Shown piece after piece: positions 25,952-34,310 of a stretch of DNA of 64,000 nt. Under the pieces are notes generated by a model. It searched no databases. It was not told where the DNA came from and saw only the letters and a program-made list of their open reading frames with translations. Position 1 is the stretch's first letter. Every line of letters starts with the position of its first letter. A program made the translations under genes and the position numbers. The stretch comes from Streptomyces echinatus (lineage in GTDB: Bacteria; Actinomycetota; Actinomycetes; Streptomycetales; Streptomycetaceae): NCBI RefSeq assembly GCF_014203595.1, contig NZ_JACHJK010000020.1, positions 1 to 64,000 on the forward strand. Reading direction: 5' to 3'.

Positions 25952-26356
25952 ATGTCCGCACGAGATCGAAAACTGCCCCGGCACCGTGCCTGGCCCCTGA
26001 CCACCACCGACATCACCGAGTGCCTGGGCCCTTACATGAGCCGTGTCACGGACCTGCGGTTCCTCACGGGGCATGACAGCGGATCCATCGCCCTGGGAGC
26101 GGCATGGGTCGCCCCGAACGCCCGTAACTACGGTCGCGGCATCCATCCGGACACGGTCGGCTTCCGCATAGACGTTCACCCGGTCGATGCCAGTGAGCGT
26201 GCTACCACCCGCGCTGTTCTACGAGCGCATGCTCTCCCTCAACTCCACGAGTGGATCACGGAGGCGATCACGGCTGACGAAACCTGGCGATTGACCGGGC
26301 ACCAGCGCTACTGGCGGCTCACCGAGGGCCGCCTCATCCACCACGACGAAGCGTGA
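25952..26356 (+). CDS. Hypothetical protein (134 residues)
   Basis: A soluble basic protein with strong coding bias and no recognised family. It has a conserved-looking core: GSIALGAAWVAPNARNYGRG, then TVGFRIDVHPVD and a C-terminal helix RAHALPQLHEWITEAI followed by RLTGHQRYWRLTEG. The ATG at 25952 follows CATGTC context without a clear ribosome site; the open frame starts 26 codons earlier. It lies 49 bp after the TusA-like gene and may belong to that transcript. Confidence 0.6.
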   Translation: MSARDRKLPRHRAWPLTTTDITECLGPYMSRVTDLRFLTGHDSGSIALGAAWVAPNARNYGRGIHPDTVGFRIDVHPVDASERATTRAVLRAHALPQLHEWITEAITADETWRLTGHQRYWRLTEGRLIHHDEA

Positions 26357-26454
26357 CACCGCGTTCGGACGGTACGCACGCCCCACATCAGCGGGATCAC
26401 CCGCGCGGGCACAGCGACCGGATCGGATGTAAGAGATGATCTGTCGAGACGGCG

Positions 26455-27201
26455 TCAGTCGGTCCGTTCACGCGTCGCCTCGTGCAGGATCGCGGCCAGT
26501 TCGACCGGGGCGGACAGCATCGGCCAGTGCCCGGTAGCCAGGTCGAACCGGCGCCACGGCGACATGTTCAGGCTGGCAAGCAGCGGCTGGCCGGCGTCCA
26601 GCATCGCGGTGAAGTCATGGCAGGCGACGACCACTCGGTCCACCTCGGGGCCGGGCGTGACCGCGCTGATCAACGGCTGTTCGAAGGTGCGGAAGGGTTG
26701 CGGCGCTCCCTGGGCCCGCAGCAGCCGGCGCTGTGTGGCGCCGAGCCCGTCGAGGGTGCGCTCGGATCCCAGTTCCTCGAACGGAGGCAACGGCAGCCGC
26801 CAGCCGTCCCCGTCCTCCGCGACCTGTCGGCGGATCCTCGCCACCCGCTCCGGCGGCATCAGCCCGAGCATGCTCATGCCCTCGCCGAACGGTGCGCTGT
26901 CGACGTAGACCAGCCGCCGCAGCCGTCGGCCGAGCCGGCCGGCGGCGCCGCTCACCGGCGCTGCCGCGTAGCTGTGCGCCACGAGCGTCACATCGGACAG
27001 GTTCCGCGTCTCGACAAAGTCAGTGATGTCTTGGACATGGGTGTCCAGGTCGGTGTCGGGCGCGCCGAGCTGCGCTCGTTCGCCCAGCCCGGTCAGGCTG
27101 AGCGGCAGTGCCCGGTGACCCAGCTTCGTCAGTGCGTGGGCTGTGTCCTGCCAGACCCAGGCGCCCAGCCAAGCGCCGGGAACCAGAACGTACGTCGCCA
27201 T
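26455..27201 (-). CDS. Alpha/beta hydrolase
   Basis: A 248-residue alpha/beta hydrolase related to the enzyme at 24154: LVPGAWLGAWVWQDTA, elbow LVAHSYAAAPVSG with the catalytic Ser, an Asp in FDLATGHWPMLSAP context and the His in GHWP. GGAAGG nine bases upstream of ATG 27201 supports the start. It is transcribed toward the hypothetical gene at 25952 and convergent with it. A dyad at 27275 lies in its promoter region and could be a repressor site. Confidence 0.83.
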   Translation of the reverse strand: MATYVLVPGAWLGAWVWQDTAHALTKLGHRALPLSLTGLGERAQLGAPDTDLDTHVQDITDFVETRNLSDVTLVAHSYAAAPVSGAAGRLGRRLRRLVYVDSAPFGEGMSMLGLMPPERVARIRRQVAEDGDGWRLPLPPFEELGSERTLDGLGATQRRLLRAQGAPQPFRTFEQPLISAVTPGPEVDRVVVACHDFTAMLDAGQPLLASLNMSPWRRFDLATGHWPMLSAPVELAAILHEATRERTD

Positions 27202-27274
27202 GTCGTTCACCTTCCAGTCGGGTGTTGCACGGACAGCGCCGCCCAACAAGGTCGAACGAAAGGTAGGCCCGATC

Positions 27275-27293
27275 TAGGACAAGCGTCGTCCTA
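27275..27293. promoter_or_regulatory. Dyad in the hydrolase promoter region
   Basis: TAGGAC-AAGCGTC-GTCCTA is a perfect 6-bp inverted repeat with a 7-base spacer, 74 bp upstream of the reverse-strand hydrolase start. No regulator gene is adjacent, so the protein that binds is unknown. Confidence 0.4.
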
Positions 27294-27341
27294 AACAGGG
27301 GCCCCGGGAGGGACGGCAGGGAGTTGGATGCCGTCGAGCGG

Positions 27342-27725
27342 CTACATCGCGAAGTAGCTCTTGTTCGCGGCGAAGGTGCCGCTTGCCGCCTGGATGAGCG
27401 TCGGGTCCGAGGCTCTCTCCCTCTCGCACCAGTGCTTGACCTTCGCCTCGAACTCCGTGATTCTCTCGGCGGATGCGGCCTTGGCCTCCATCTCGCCGCT
27501 GGAGTCCTGGTAGTTGTTGCGCTCTACCTGTAGCAGGGAGCGCACCGCCTCTCGGCGCATCGGTTCGTCGTCACTGGCCAACCACTCGGAGCACGGCATC
27601 GATCCGTAGTAAGGGGCTTCGGTGGCGGTGTCGTTGCCCTTGGAATTGAGGCGGATGGCGAGGCCCACTGCTAACGCAACCACCACTGCGGTCGCGGCGG
27701 TGGCTAGGAGCCTGGCTCTGGTCAC
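27342..27725 (-). CDS. Small membrane-anchored or exported protein, unknown function
   Basis: A 127-residue product with an N-terminal hydrophobic helix (LLATAATAVVVALAVGLAI) after TRAR, then a charged helical domain (VRSLLQVERNNYQD, AASAERITEFEAKVKHW). It looks like a single-pass protein with an outside domain, or a signal-anchored one. Two Cys (MPCSEW, HWCERE) could pair. Start GTG 27725 has GGGAGGG seven bases upstream. No family recognised, and no clear operon partner. Confidence 0.65.
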   Translation of the reverse strand: MTRARLLATAATAVVVALAVGLAIRLNSKGNDTATEAPYYGSMPCSEWLASDDEPMRREAVRSLLQVERNNYQDSSGEMEAKAASAERITEFEAKVKHWCERERASDPTLIQAASGTFAANKSYFAM

Positions 27726-27900
27726 TGGGTTCCCTCCCCCGAAGGCGCCAGTCCCCAGATGGCGCCGTGTTGTTTCATCGTAGGCTGTCCTGCCGCGTTG
27801 TCGCCCTTCGGTCCTTCTCCGGTCGCCGAGCCACGCTGGGAGAGGTCGAGGGGGTCCGCGGCCGGAAGATCGACGGCCGTGTCCGAGCGGGGTGGAGCGA

Positions 27901-28129
27901 TCAGGCCCACCAGTCGTCGCCGGTGTGCCAGTGCCGCACCCACTCCTCGAAGCCCCATGCCTGATCGCCGGGCGCCGGGACGGCGCCGACGTCGGCGACC
28001 CATTCCGGTGCGGAACCGGGGCTCAGCCTTGCCGAACTTCGCCTGGCACGCCCGGACATCCCTGGTGACGACGGCCCTGCGCCGGGCCCCGCTCGCTTTC
28101 GGCCCCTTCGGCCCACTGTCGATGTACAT
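27901..28129 (-). pseudogene. Frameshifted short gene remnant, family unknown
   Basis: Two reverse frames carry coding-like codon use in succession: from 28129, MYIDSGPKGPKAS and ACQAKFGKAEPRF-like sequence, then a second frame ending PAPGDQAWGFEEW and VRHWHTGDDWWA before a stop at 27901. The Trp-rich tail resembles a genuine protein C-terminus. One frame change near 28020 would join them. I do not recognise the family. The 3' end is firm and the 5' end is not. Confidence 0.35.
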
Positions 28130-28269
28130 CGCAGGTGCGTCAATCGGTCCCACTCCGGTGTTGGCGCTGGACTCCGCCTCCCTGGCAGTCTGCAGGCTGT
28201 GTTCGATGAACTGCTGGAGCGGTCGGCGCTCCGGGCAGCCGACTGCGATCCGTCTGGTGGAGGAAGCCT

Positions 28270-29772
28270 GTGGACATCCGCGAAACGAAAGACGGTTCGG
28301 TTCGGGGCATTCGGCCGGCCTCCGACATCGTGGCGTTCCTCGGTATTCCCTATGCTGCCGCGCCCTTCGGGATCAACCGCTTCAGGGAGCCGCGTCCGGT
28401 TCAGGCGTGGGAGGGCGTCCGTGAGTGCCGGGACTTTGGACCGGTGGCCCCGCAGTCGGCGCGGCTTCCGGGGGCGCCGTCCTGGTCGCCCGGCGACGAG
28501 GACATCCTCACGCTCAACATCTGGGCTCCGGCCTCCGCCGGCGGTCCGTTGCCGGTCCTGGTCTGGATCCACGGTGGTGCCTATACCTTCGGCTCTTCGG
28601 CGCAGCCCGACTTCGACGGCAGCGCCCTGGCCCGTGCCGGTCTCGTGGTGGTGACCTTCAACTACCGGCTTGGCTTCGAGGGCTTCGGTCACATCCCGCC
28701 CGGTACCGAGCCGCCGTACCCGGAGAACCGGGGCCTGCTCGACCAGATCGCCGCGTTGCGGTGGGTGCGCGACAACATCGCCTCCTTCGGCGGCGACCCG
28801 GCCGATGTCACCGTGGCGGGGCAGTCCTCCGGAGCGTCCTCGGCTGCCTGCCTGATGGTGATGGACCAGGCACGCGGGCTGTTCCGCCGGGTCATCGCCC
28901 ACAGCGTCGTCGGCCCTTGCTATGCGAAGGAACTCGCAGCCGAGACCACCCGGAGGGTCGCCGCGGCGGCCGGCATCCCCGCCACCTCCACGCATCTGAT
29001 GTCCGCGACCCCGCACGCACTGGTCGCGGCCTCCGATCGTGTCGTCGACAGCTACCGCCGAGATCCGGGTTCCGGGCCCCGCCACTACAACCCCGTCATC
29101 TACGGTCCGGTCGTCGACGGAGACATCCTGCCCAGCGACCCTCTGACGGCGCCGGCGGCCAGTGCCCCGGAAGCGGTGGACCTTCTGGTGTCCCACACCA
29201 CCGAGGAGTACTGGCTGATGGACGCCGTCGGCAGCAGCGCGAAAGTCACCACCGACGAGCAACTGGCCGACTTCGCCCGAGACTTCCGCCTCCCCGACAA
29301 TCTGGTGCGGGGCTACCGGGAGCTGATGCCCGGTGCCCCCGTCAGCGACATCTACCTTGCGATCTTCGGCGACCTGCTGTTCAGCGAGTACACCAGCCGG
29401 CTGGCGGAGCGGCACGCCGAAGCCGGTGGCCGAGCATTCACGTCCAGCTTCGCCCGTCACCGACAGGGCCCCGAGGGCGTGGTTCGTGCTTGGCACTCCT
29501 CCGACATCCCCTTCGCGTTCGGCAACCACACCCTGGAAAGCGTGGAGTTCCTCATCGGAGGTCCGCCCAATGCGGCGGATCACGAGCTGTCCCAGCGCAT
29601 GATGCGAGCGTGGGTCAGCTTCGCCACCACTGGTGACCCTGGCTGGTCCCCCCTCAACGGCCGGACGACAACCCACCATGTCTGGACCACTGCGGACAGC
29701 ACCGCCGGGATGCGGCACAGCGCGATCCGCGCCCTGTGGCGCCAGGCGGACTATTCGCCTCTTCGCCCCTGA
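28270..29772 (+). CDS. Type B carboxylesterase (carboxylesterase/lipase family)
   Basis: A 500-residue type B carboxylesterase. Oxyanion-hole motif LVWIHGGAYTFGSS, nucleophile elbow VTVAGQSSGASSAACL with Ser (Gln replaces the usual Glu before it), and the late His in RAWHSSDIPFAFGN. The glutamate of the triad probably lies in SHTTEEYWL. It hydrolyses carboxylic esters, and the substrate is unknown. The GTG start at 28270 has GGAGGA seven bases upstream. No signal peptide, so it is cytoplasmic, which is usual for streptomycete members. Confidence 0.88.
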   Translation: MDIRETKDGSVRGIRPASDIVAFLGIPYAAAPFGINRFREPRPVQAWEGVRECRDFGPVAPQSARLPGAPSWSPGDEDILTLNIWAPASAGGPLPVLVWIHGGAYTFGSSAQPDFDGSALARAGLVVVTFNYRLGFEGFGHIPPGTEPPYPENRGLLDQIAALRWVRDNIASFGGDPADVTVAGQSSGASSAACLMVMDQARGLFRRVIAHSVVGPCYAKELAAETTRRVAAAAGIPATSTHLMSATPHALVAASDRVVDSYRRDPGSGPRHYNPVIYGPVVDGDILPSDPLTAPAASAPEAVDLLVSHTTEEYWLMDAVGSSAKVTTDEQLADFARDFRLPDNLVRGYRELMPGAPVSDIYLAIFGDLLFSEYTSRLAERHAEAGGRAFTSSFARHRQGPEGVVRAWHSSDIPFAFGNHTLESVEFLIGGPPNAADHELSQRMMRAWVSFATTGDPGWSPLNGRTTTHHVWTTADSTAGMRHSAIRALWRQADYSPLRP

Positions 29773-29897
29773 ACCGCAGCTCGCGCCCCCTCCTGCGTAC
29801 TCGACGGCGATGGGGACGCCGTTCGGGGGTGCCGGGTCGGGGGCCAGGTGTCAGCCGGTGGCCGGGGCGGCGGCGTACTCGCGGCCGGCGTGGGGGG

Positions 29898-30083
29898 TCA
29901 GGGCTTGAGGAGGGCCGTGATGGCGCGGCGCTCGTCCATCGCCTTGCAGCCTCGACGACGCGCTCCCGGGCAGGGTGAGGTCGAAGAACCGAGGGCGTAC
30001 AGGAGCAGCAGCGGCTTGTGCGGAGCGCGGGCCCCGTTGCTGGTCCACTGCCTCGGCTTCGCGGCGCGTGCCGGCCAGTCCAT
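29898..30083 (-). pseudogene. 5' remnant of an McrA-like HNH restriction endonuclease
   Basis: The reverse frame from ATG 30083 begins MDWPARAAKPRQWTSNGARA followed by PHKPLLLLYALG, which matches the N-terminus of ScoMcrA/SprMcrA-type enzymes (phosphorothioate- or modified-DNA-dependent HNH nucleases that start with RQWT...APHKPLLLLYALG). After about 33 residues the similarity stops and the frame ends, so the DNA-binding and HNH domains are gone. I infer the leftover start of a lost type IV restriction gene. Confidence 0.6.
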
Positions 30084-30118
30084 GGCCGGTGATCATAGTG
30101 GGGCCCGGCCCAGAGGGG

Positions 30119-30769
30119 TCACGTCACCGCGGTCAGCGTCGCGTAGACCACGACGTTGCCCAGGTAGCCGGTGCTCTTGGTGTAGCCGCCGCCGCAGGTG
30201 ATCAACCGGAGTTCGGGCCGGCCGGAACTGCCGTAGACCTTCTTGCTGGGGAACTCCTGCCTGTCGTAGAGCTCGACGGCGCGCACGACGAACACCGCTG
30301 TCCGCCGGTCCGCCCGGCTGATCTCGATGGTGGCGCCCTCGGTCAGGGCGCCCAGGTCGTAAAAGACCCCGGGGCTGCCGGTGGGTGTGTCCACGTGCCC
30401 GGCGGCGATGGCGGTTCCTGCCGAACCGGGGGTCGGGCCGTCGCCGTACCAGCCGGCGAAGCCGGGTTTGTCACTTGGTGGAGTCCGTAGCGCCCCTGTC
30501 GCGTCAAGGCCCACCCGTGTCATCGGGGCGTTCACGCCGATGGCGTCGATCCGGAGCCGGACCGGATCCGCGGGAGGCAGTGAACGGACCTCGGGGCGGG
30601 TGGGGACCGCGGACGTCGAGAGGGCCCGGGACGGCGGTGGCTGCGGTGGCCGCTCGTCGCGCCCGCCGCCGATGAGCAGCACCGCCCCTGCCGTCATGGC
30701 GCAGGCCAGGAGGGGCACCGCGCGGATGAACGGATCTTCGGAGGCGCTGGTGTGGTGTCTGGGTACCAT
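30119..30769 (-). CDS. Class F sortase
   Basis: A 216-residue sortase with an N-terminal membrane anchor (FIRAVPLLACAMTAGAVLLIG), a Pro/Ser-rich spacer and the catalytic domain: His in TAIAAGHVDTP, Cys in LRLITCGGGYTKSTG. These enzymes join or cut cell-wall sorting signals on the outer face of the membrane. The Arg normally expected after the Cys strand cannot be assigned with confidence in YLGNVVVYA. The upstream gene (30902-31393) encodes a secreted protein with a C-terminal membrane tail, typical of such operons, though it has no LPXTG motif. Confidence 0.85.
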   Translation of the reverse strand: MVPRHHTSASEDPFIRAVPLLACAMTAGAVLLIGGGRDERPPQPPPSRALSTSAVPTRPEVRSLPPADPVRLRIDAIGVNAPMTRVGLDATGALRTPPSDKPGFAGWYGDGPTPGSAGTAIAAGHVDTPTGSPGVFYDLGALTEGATIEISRADRRTAVFVVRAVELYDRQEFPSKKVYGSSGRPELRLITCGGGYTKSTGYLGNVVVYATLTAVT

Positions 30770-30901
30770 CGCGTTCGAGCCTTTGCTCCACAGGGACGGG
30801 GCTGTGCAGCGGGGGGGGGACGGCCTTCGCCACCGGATCGACTTCGTCGCGGAAGCCGGTTCCGGCCGGAGTGGACGTATCCGGTCGGTGGAGTCGGTCG
30901 G

Positions 30902-31393
30902 TCAGGTTCGGTTGCCGTTCGGGCGGCGGCACATCCAGAGCACACCCCCGGCGGCGGCCATGGCGAGCAGCGCACCGCCCAGTGCGCGCCCCACACCCGT
31001 GTCTTCGGCCGGTCCGAAGCCGGCGTTGACCGAGCCGTTCGGGGCGTGGCCGGTGACCTGGTACGTCCCCGTGACCTTGGTCAGGGGCGGACACTTCAGG
31101 GTGACCGTGTCGCTTCCCGGCTCGGTGCCCTCCGGGATCTGGAACTGGCCGGTGAGCACCCCCTCCTCGTCGCCTTGGAAGAGGTGGAACTCTCCTGCCG
31201 CCTCCGACCAGCCCTTGCCGTAGTCCGCGTCGGAGTCACAGACGCTGGTACTGACCGTGACGGTCGAGCCCGGGGACGCGTTCCACGGCTCGATGCTGAC
31301 GTCTGAGTCCTCGGCCGCGGCAGCTGCCGGGATCTGCAGTCCGAGGGCACCGAGAGCCAGGCCGATACTCGCACCCATGTGTGTGTAACGCAT
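30902..31393 (-). CDS. Secreted protein with C-terminal membrane tail (sortase neighbour)
   Basis: A 163-residue product with a signal peptide (IGLALGALGLQIPAAAAAED) and an Ig-like domain (WNASPGSTVTVSTSVCDSD, then VTLKCPPLTKVTGTYQVTG) with two Cys. The C-terminus is a single hydrophobic helix (ALGGALLAMAAAGGVLWM) followed by CRRPNGNRT, so it is anchored with its domain outside. The ATG at 31393 has GGAGGA five bases upstream. It precedes the class F sortase by 132 bp on the same strand. A classical LPXTG sorting motif is absent. Confidence 0.72.
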   Translation of the reverse strand: MRYTHMGASIGLALGALGLQIPAAAAAEDSDVSIEPWNASPGSTVTVSTSVCDSDADYGKGWSEAAGEFHLFQGDEEGVLTGQFQIPEGTEPGSDTVTLKCPPLTKVTGTYQVTGHAPNGSVNAGFGPAEDTGVGRALGGALLAMAAAGGVLWMCRRPNGNRT

Positions 31394-31673
31394 GCGAATC
31401 CTCCAACGGAACAGTGACCGGCCTGTCTGCGCGGCGCCTCTCCTGTGTTTCCGTTCACGAGGCAACCGACAGTCCATCAGTTCCGCAACCTGACGAGACG
31501 CCACATGTGTCACCCAGTCAGGTGCGTCGGCCTCTCCACTTGATCGCTTGCCGCAGGTCACCGACGCGAGGATCAGCGAATCAATCACCCGGCGCCCCGT
31601 CCCCATAACGGTGAAAGCCGCCCCTCCTGCGACCGTGGCCGACGCCCCCTCCACCCAGGGCTGAAACCCGGCC

Positions 31674-32414
31674 TCAGGCCGGCTTGCGCCACACGGAGAT
31701 GTGCTTCGCGGAGTCCTGGGTGAACGGCGTCCCGTCCCAGTCCGCGACGCGGCGTTCCAGGTCGAGCCCGGCGATCCGCGCCATCAGGTCGAGCTCGGCC
31801 GGCCAGGCGTACCGGTGCCGGGAGAGGTCGCGGCGGTAGCGGCCGTCGTCTCCGTCGCGGGTGAAGTGGTGCGAGACGAGGATCTGCTCGACCAGGTCGA
31901 AGGTGTCGAAGCCGAGGTGCTGCTCGGAGACGTCGAACGGCACCGCGACCTGGCCGGGCGGCAGGGACCGCAGCGGCGGCACGCCCAGCTCGATGACGAA
32001 TCGGCCGCCGGGCGCCAGATGACGTGCGGCGTTGCGGAAGCACTCGACCTGCTCGTCCTGCGAGAGCAGGTTCGAGATGGTGTTGTAGACCAGATAGACC
32101 AGGGTGAACTCGCCGGGGACGACGGTGGTGGCCATGTCCCCGACGACCACCGGGAGCGTGTCCTCGTCGGCCTTGCGCCGCAGGACCGCTGCCATGTGCT
32201 CGGACAGTTCGATGCCCGCCACCGGCACGCCGCGTTCCCGGAGCGGGACGCCCACTCGTCCGGTTCCGATGGCGAACTCCAGGGCCCGGCCGTCTCCGGC
32301 GAGCTCGGCGAGGAAGGTGAGAGTCGGTTCGAGAACGGCCGCCGAGGACATCTCGCTCTCCTCGGCGTCGTAGCGGTCGGCGGTCGCACGGGTCCACAGC
32401 TCACTGCTCGTCAC
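31674..32414 (-). CDS. Class I SAM-dependent methyltransferase
   Basis: A 246-residue methyltransferase. Motif I is ALEFAIGTGRVGVPL, with the acidic residue at the end of beta2 in VAGIELSEHMAAVL, motif II VVVGDMATT and the post-motif LAPGGRFVIELG. Substrate unknown. It begins with a weak GTG at 32414; an internal ATG 21 codons later (MSSAAVLEPTLTFL) is a possible alternative. There is no clear operon link to its neighbours. Confidence 0.82.
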   Translation of the reverse strand: MTSSELWTRATADRYDAEESEMSSAAVLEPTLTFLAELAGDGRALEFAIGTGRVGVPLRERGVPVAGIELSEHMAAVLRRKADEDTLPVVVGDMATTVVPGEFTLVYLVYNTISNLLSQDEQVECFRNAARHLAPGGRFVIELGVPPLRSLPPGQVAVPFDVSEQHLGFDTFDLVEQILVSHHFTRDGDDGRYRRDLSRHRYAWPAELDLMARIAGLDLERRVADWDGTPFTQDSAKHISVWRKPA

Positions 32415-32512
32415 GGGCGGCCACGATGGCAGGTACCGGGGGGCGCTGTCACCGCATTTAACTTCCCCGGTTCCGGTTCCTCGGCCCTAGGAGGCGATTT
32501 CGGCGGGGGTTC

Positions 32513-33610
32513 TCAGTCCGGGGGTTCGCACAGGCGCACGGCAAGGGCGGCGATGTCGTCGTCGAGGTGTCCTCTGGTGTAGTGCAGGAGGTCTCGGTGA
32601 AGTGCCGTGAGCAGTTCATGGGGCGGCGTCTGGGGCTGTCGGCGCATCCAGGCCGCCAGCGGGAAGAACTCGCCGTCGTGGGCGCGGGCCTCGGCGACCC
32701 CGTCGGTGTAGAGAAGCAGCAGGTCGCCGGGGGCGAAGTCGAAGGTGTCGACGTTGTAGTGATCGCCGATCAGCTCCGCGAGGTTGAGCAGTGGCGAGGG
32801 GGCCGTGGGCTCGAGGGCACGCAGTTCACCGCCGTTCAGGAGCAGCGGCGGGGGATGTCCGCAGTTGAGGATCTCGATGCGCCTGCCCCCGTGCGGGATC
32901 TCGACGAGAAGCGCGGTGGCGAAGCGCTCCATCCGCCCGTCGGGAGGAAACGCGGCGTTGTAGCGGGTACTGCTGGCGTCCAGCCGGCGCGCGACACTGA
33001 CCATGTCGGCCTCGCTGTAGGCCGCCTCACGGAAGGCGTTGACGATCGCCGCGGCCGCCCCCACCGCGGGCAGGCCCTTGCCCCGCACGTCACCGATGAG
33101 CAGCCTGACCCCGTAGCGCGTGTCGACCACTTCGTAGAAATCACCTCCGATGCGGGCCTCCGCCGCGGCCGCGAGATACAGCGACTCGATCTCGACGCTG
33201 CCGAAGCGGCGCGGCATGGGACTCAGTACGACCTGCTGCGCGGCGTCGGCGACGAGCCTCACCTGGAAGAGGGTCCGCTCCCGCTGGAGCCGGACATGAC
33301 TTCCGTAGGCGGCCGCCACGGTGACCGCGATGATCCCCGCGGCCGTCCACCACGTCCCCAGTCCGGGGAACACGATGCTGAGGCCGATCATCAGAAAGAG
33401 GCAGACCGTCCCCAGCAGCACGGTGGGGAGCACCGGCCACATGGCGGCGGCGAGGGCCGGCGCCGCGGGCAGGAGGCGGCTGAAGGCCATGTCCGGGGGC
33501 GTGGAGTACGCCAGGCTGGCGATGACGACGGTCAGGATGACCGGCGACAGCCGCACGAAACTCCCCCGGCCGTAGCTGCGACGGAGCCGCGGCCGTCCAG
33601 ACTCGATCAC
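32513..33610 (-). CDS. Membrane SpoIIE-type PP2C serine phosphatase
   Basis: About 365 residues. The N-terminus has three or four membrane helices (VILTVVIASLAYSTPP, ALAAAMWPVLPTVLLGTVCLF). The C-terminal PP2C/SpoIIE domain carries the metal-binding motifs EARIGGDFYEVV, LLIGDVRGKG, ATALLVEIP, NCGHPPPLLL, LLLYTDGVAEA and LDDDIAALAVR. Such phosphatases act on anti-anti-sigma factors. The GTG at 33610 is the most likely start, but several others upstream are open. No partner kinase lies beside it. A second SpoIIE-type gene is at 49990. Confidence 0.82.
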   Translation of the reverse strand: MIESGRPRLRRSYGRGSFVRLSPVILTVVIASLAYSTPPDMAFSRLLPAAPALAAAMWPVLPTVLLGTVCLFLMIGLSIVFPGLGTWWTAAGIIAVTVAAAYGSHVRLQRERTLFQVRLVADAAQQVVLSPMPRRFGSVEIESLYLAAAAEARIGGDFYEVVDTRYGVRLLIGDVRGKGLPAVGAAAAIVNAFREAAYSEADMVSVARRLDASSTRYNAAFPPDGRMERFATALLVEIPHGGRRIEILNCGHPPPLLLNGGELRALEPTAPSPLLNLAELIGDHYNVDTFDFAPGDLLLLYTDGVAEARAHDGEFFPLAAWMRRQPQTPPHELLTALHRDLLHYTRGHLDDDIAALAVRLCEPPD

Positions 33611-33741
33611 ACTCCACAGAATATCTACGCAATGAGGGCATAGCGCTTTGACGGATCGGAGCCGGGCACCCGTCCGGGACCCTTCGCCGTCAGGGCCGGG
33701 GGACGTGGCGGAGAAAATCGAACACATGCTTGAATTCAGCC

Positions 33742-33948
33742 ATGAGTCCGATTCCCGACGACCTCGCTCACGCACAGGACGAGTGGCACGCCACCTACCG
33801 GCACCTCGCGGCACGCCCGCGTACCGCGCTCCGGAGGCGACTGATCTCCCTGTCGTCGCAGGTGCTGTTCCACCCGTACTGGCAGGGCCGGCCGTCAGCG
33901 GGCTGGGCCGCGCTGCACGGCGCGCGCCATGCCCGGACCACCCCCTGA
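33742..33948 (+). CDS. Small hypothetical protein (68 residues)
   Basis: A short Arg/Leu-rich product (DEWHATYRHLAARPRTALRR, LISLSSQVLFHPYWQGRP) with good codon bias. Proteins with this look occur in Streptomyces, but I know no function. ATG 33742 chosen; the frame opens four codons earlier. It is divergent from the phosphatase gene. Confidence 0.45.
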   Translation: MSPIPDDLAHAQDEWHATYRHLAARPRTALRRRLISLSSQVLFHPYWQGRPSAGWAALHGARHARTTP

Positions 33949-34100
33949 GCTGCCGCTTCGCTCGTCAGTGACCGACCGGACCCTGGCCCGTCGGCCGGCC
34001 GACGGCTGCCCGACGACTTCCGCAGGGTCACCGAGCGAGCCTCTGGCCCCCGGCTCATGCTGGAGGTGAGGGGGCTGGGACAACGGAGGAAGTGGTGACG

Positions 34101-34310
34101 ATGCGGACCGTTGTCGATCTCACCCGGTGCCAGGGCTATGCGCAGTGCGTGTTCCACGCGCCCGAGGTGTTCAAGCTGCACGGGGAGGAGGGGCTGCTGT
34201 ACGCCACGGCCGTCCCCGACGACCAGGTCTCGCGCGTTCGCGAGGCCGCGGCGGCCTGTCCGGTGCAGGCCATCCTGCTCGGAGAAGAGGTGAGCGGCGG
34301 TGCCCGATGA
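34101..34310 (+). CDS. 3Fe-4S ferredoxin (P450 redox partner)
   Basis: A 69-residue ferredoxin with CQGYAQCVFHAPEVF at the N-terminus and AAAACPVQAIL near the end. The first motif has Cys, then Tyr-Ala-Gln, then Cys, the pattern of single-cluster [3Fe-4S] ferredoxins that serve cytochromes P450. GGAGGA lies upstream; the start may also be GTG 34095. Its end overlaps the reductase gene by 11 bp, and the P450 follows, so the three make a class I electron chain. Confidence 0.88.
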   Translation: MRTVVDLTRCQGYAQCVFHAPEVFKLHGEEGLLYATAVPDDQVSRVREAAAACPVQAILLGEEVSGGAR

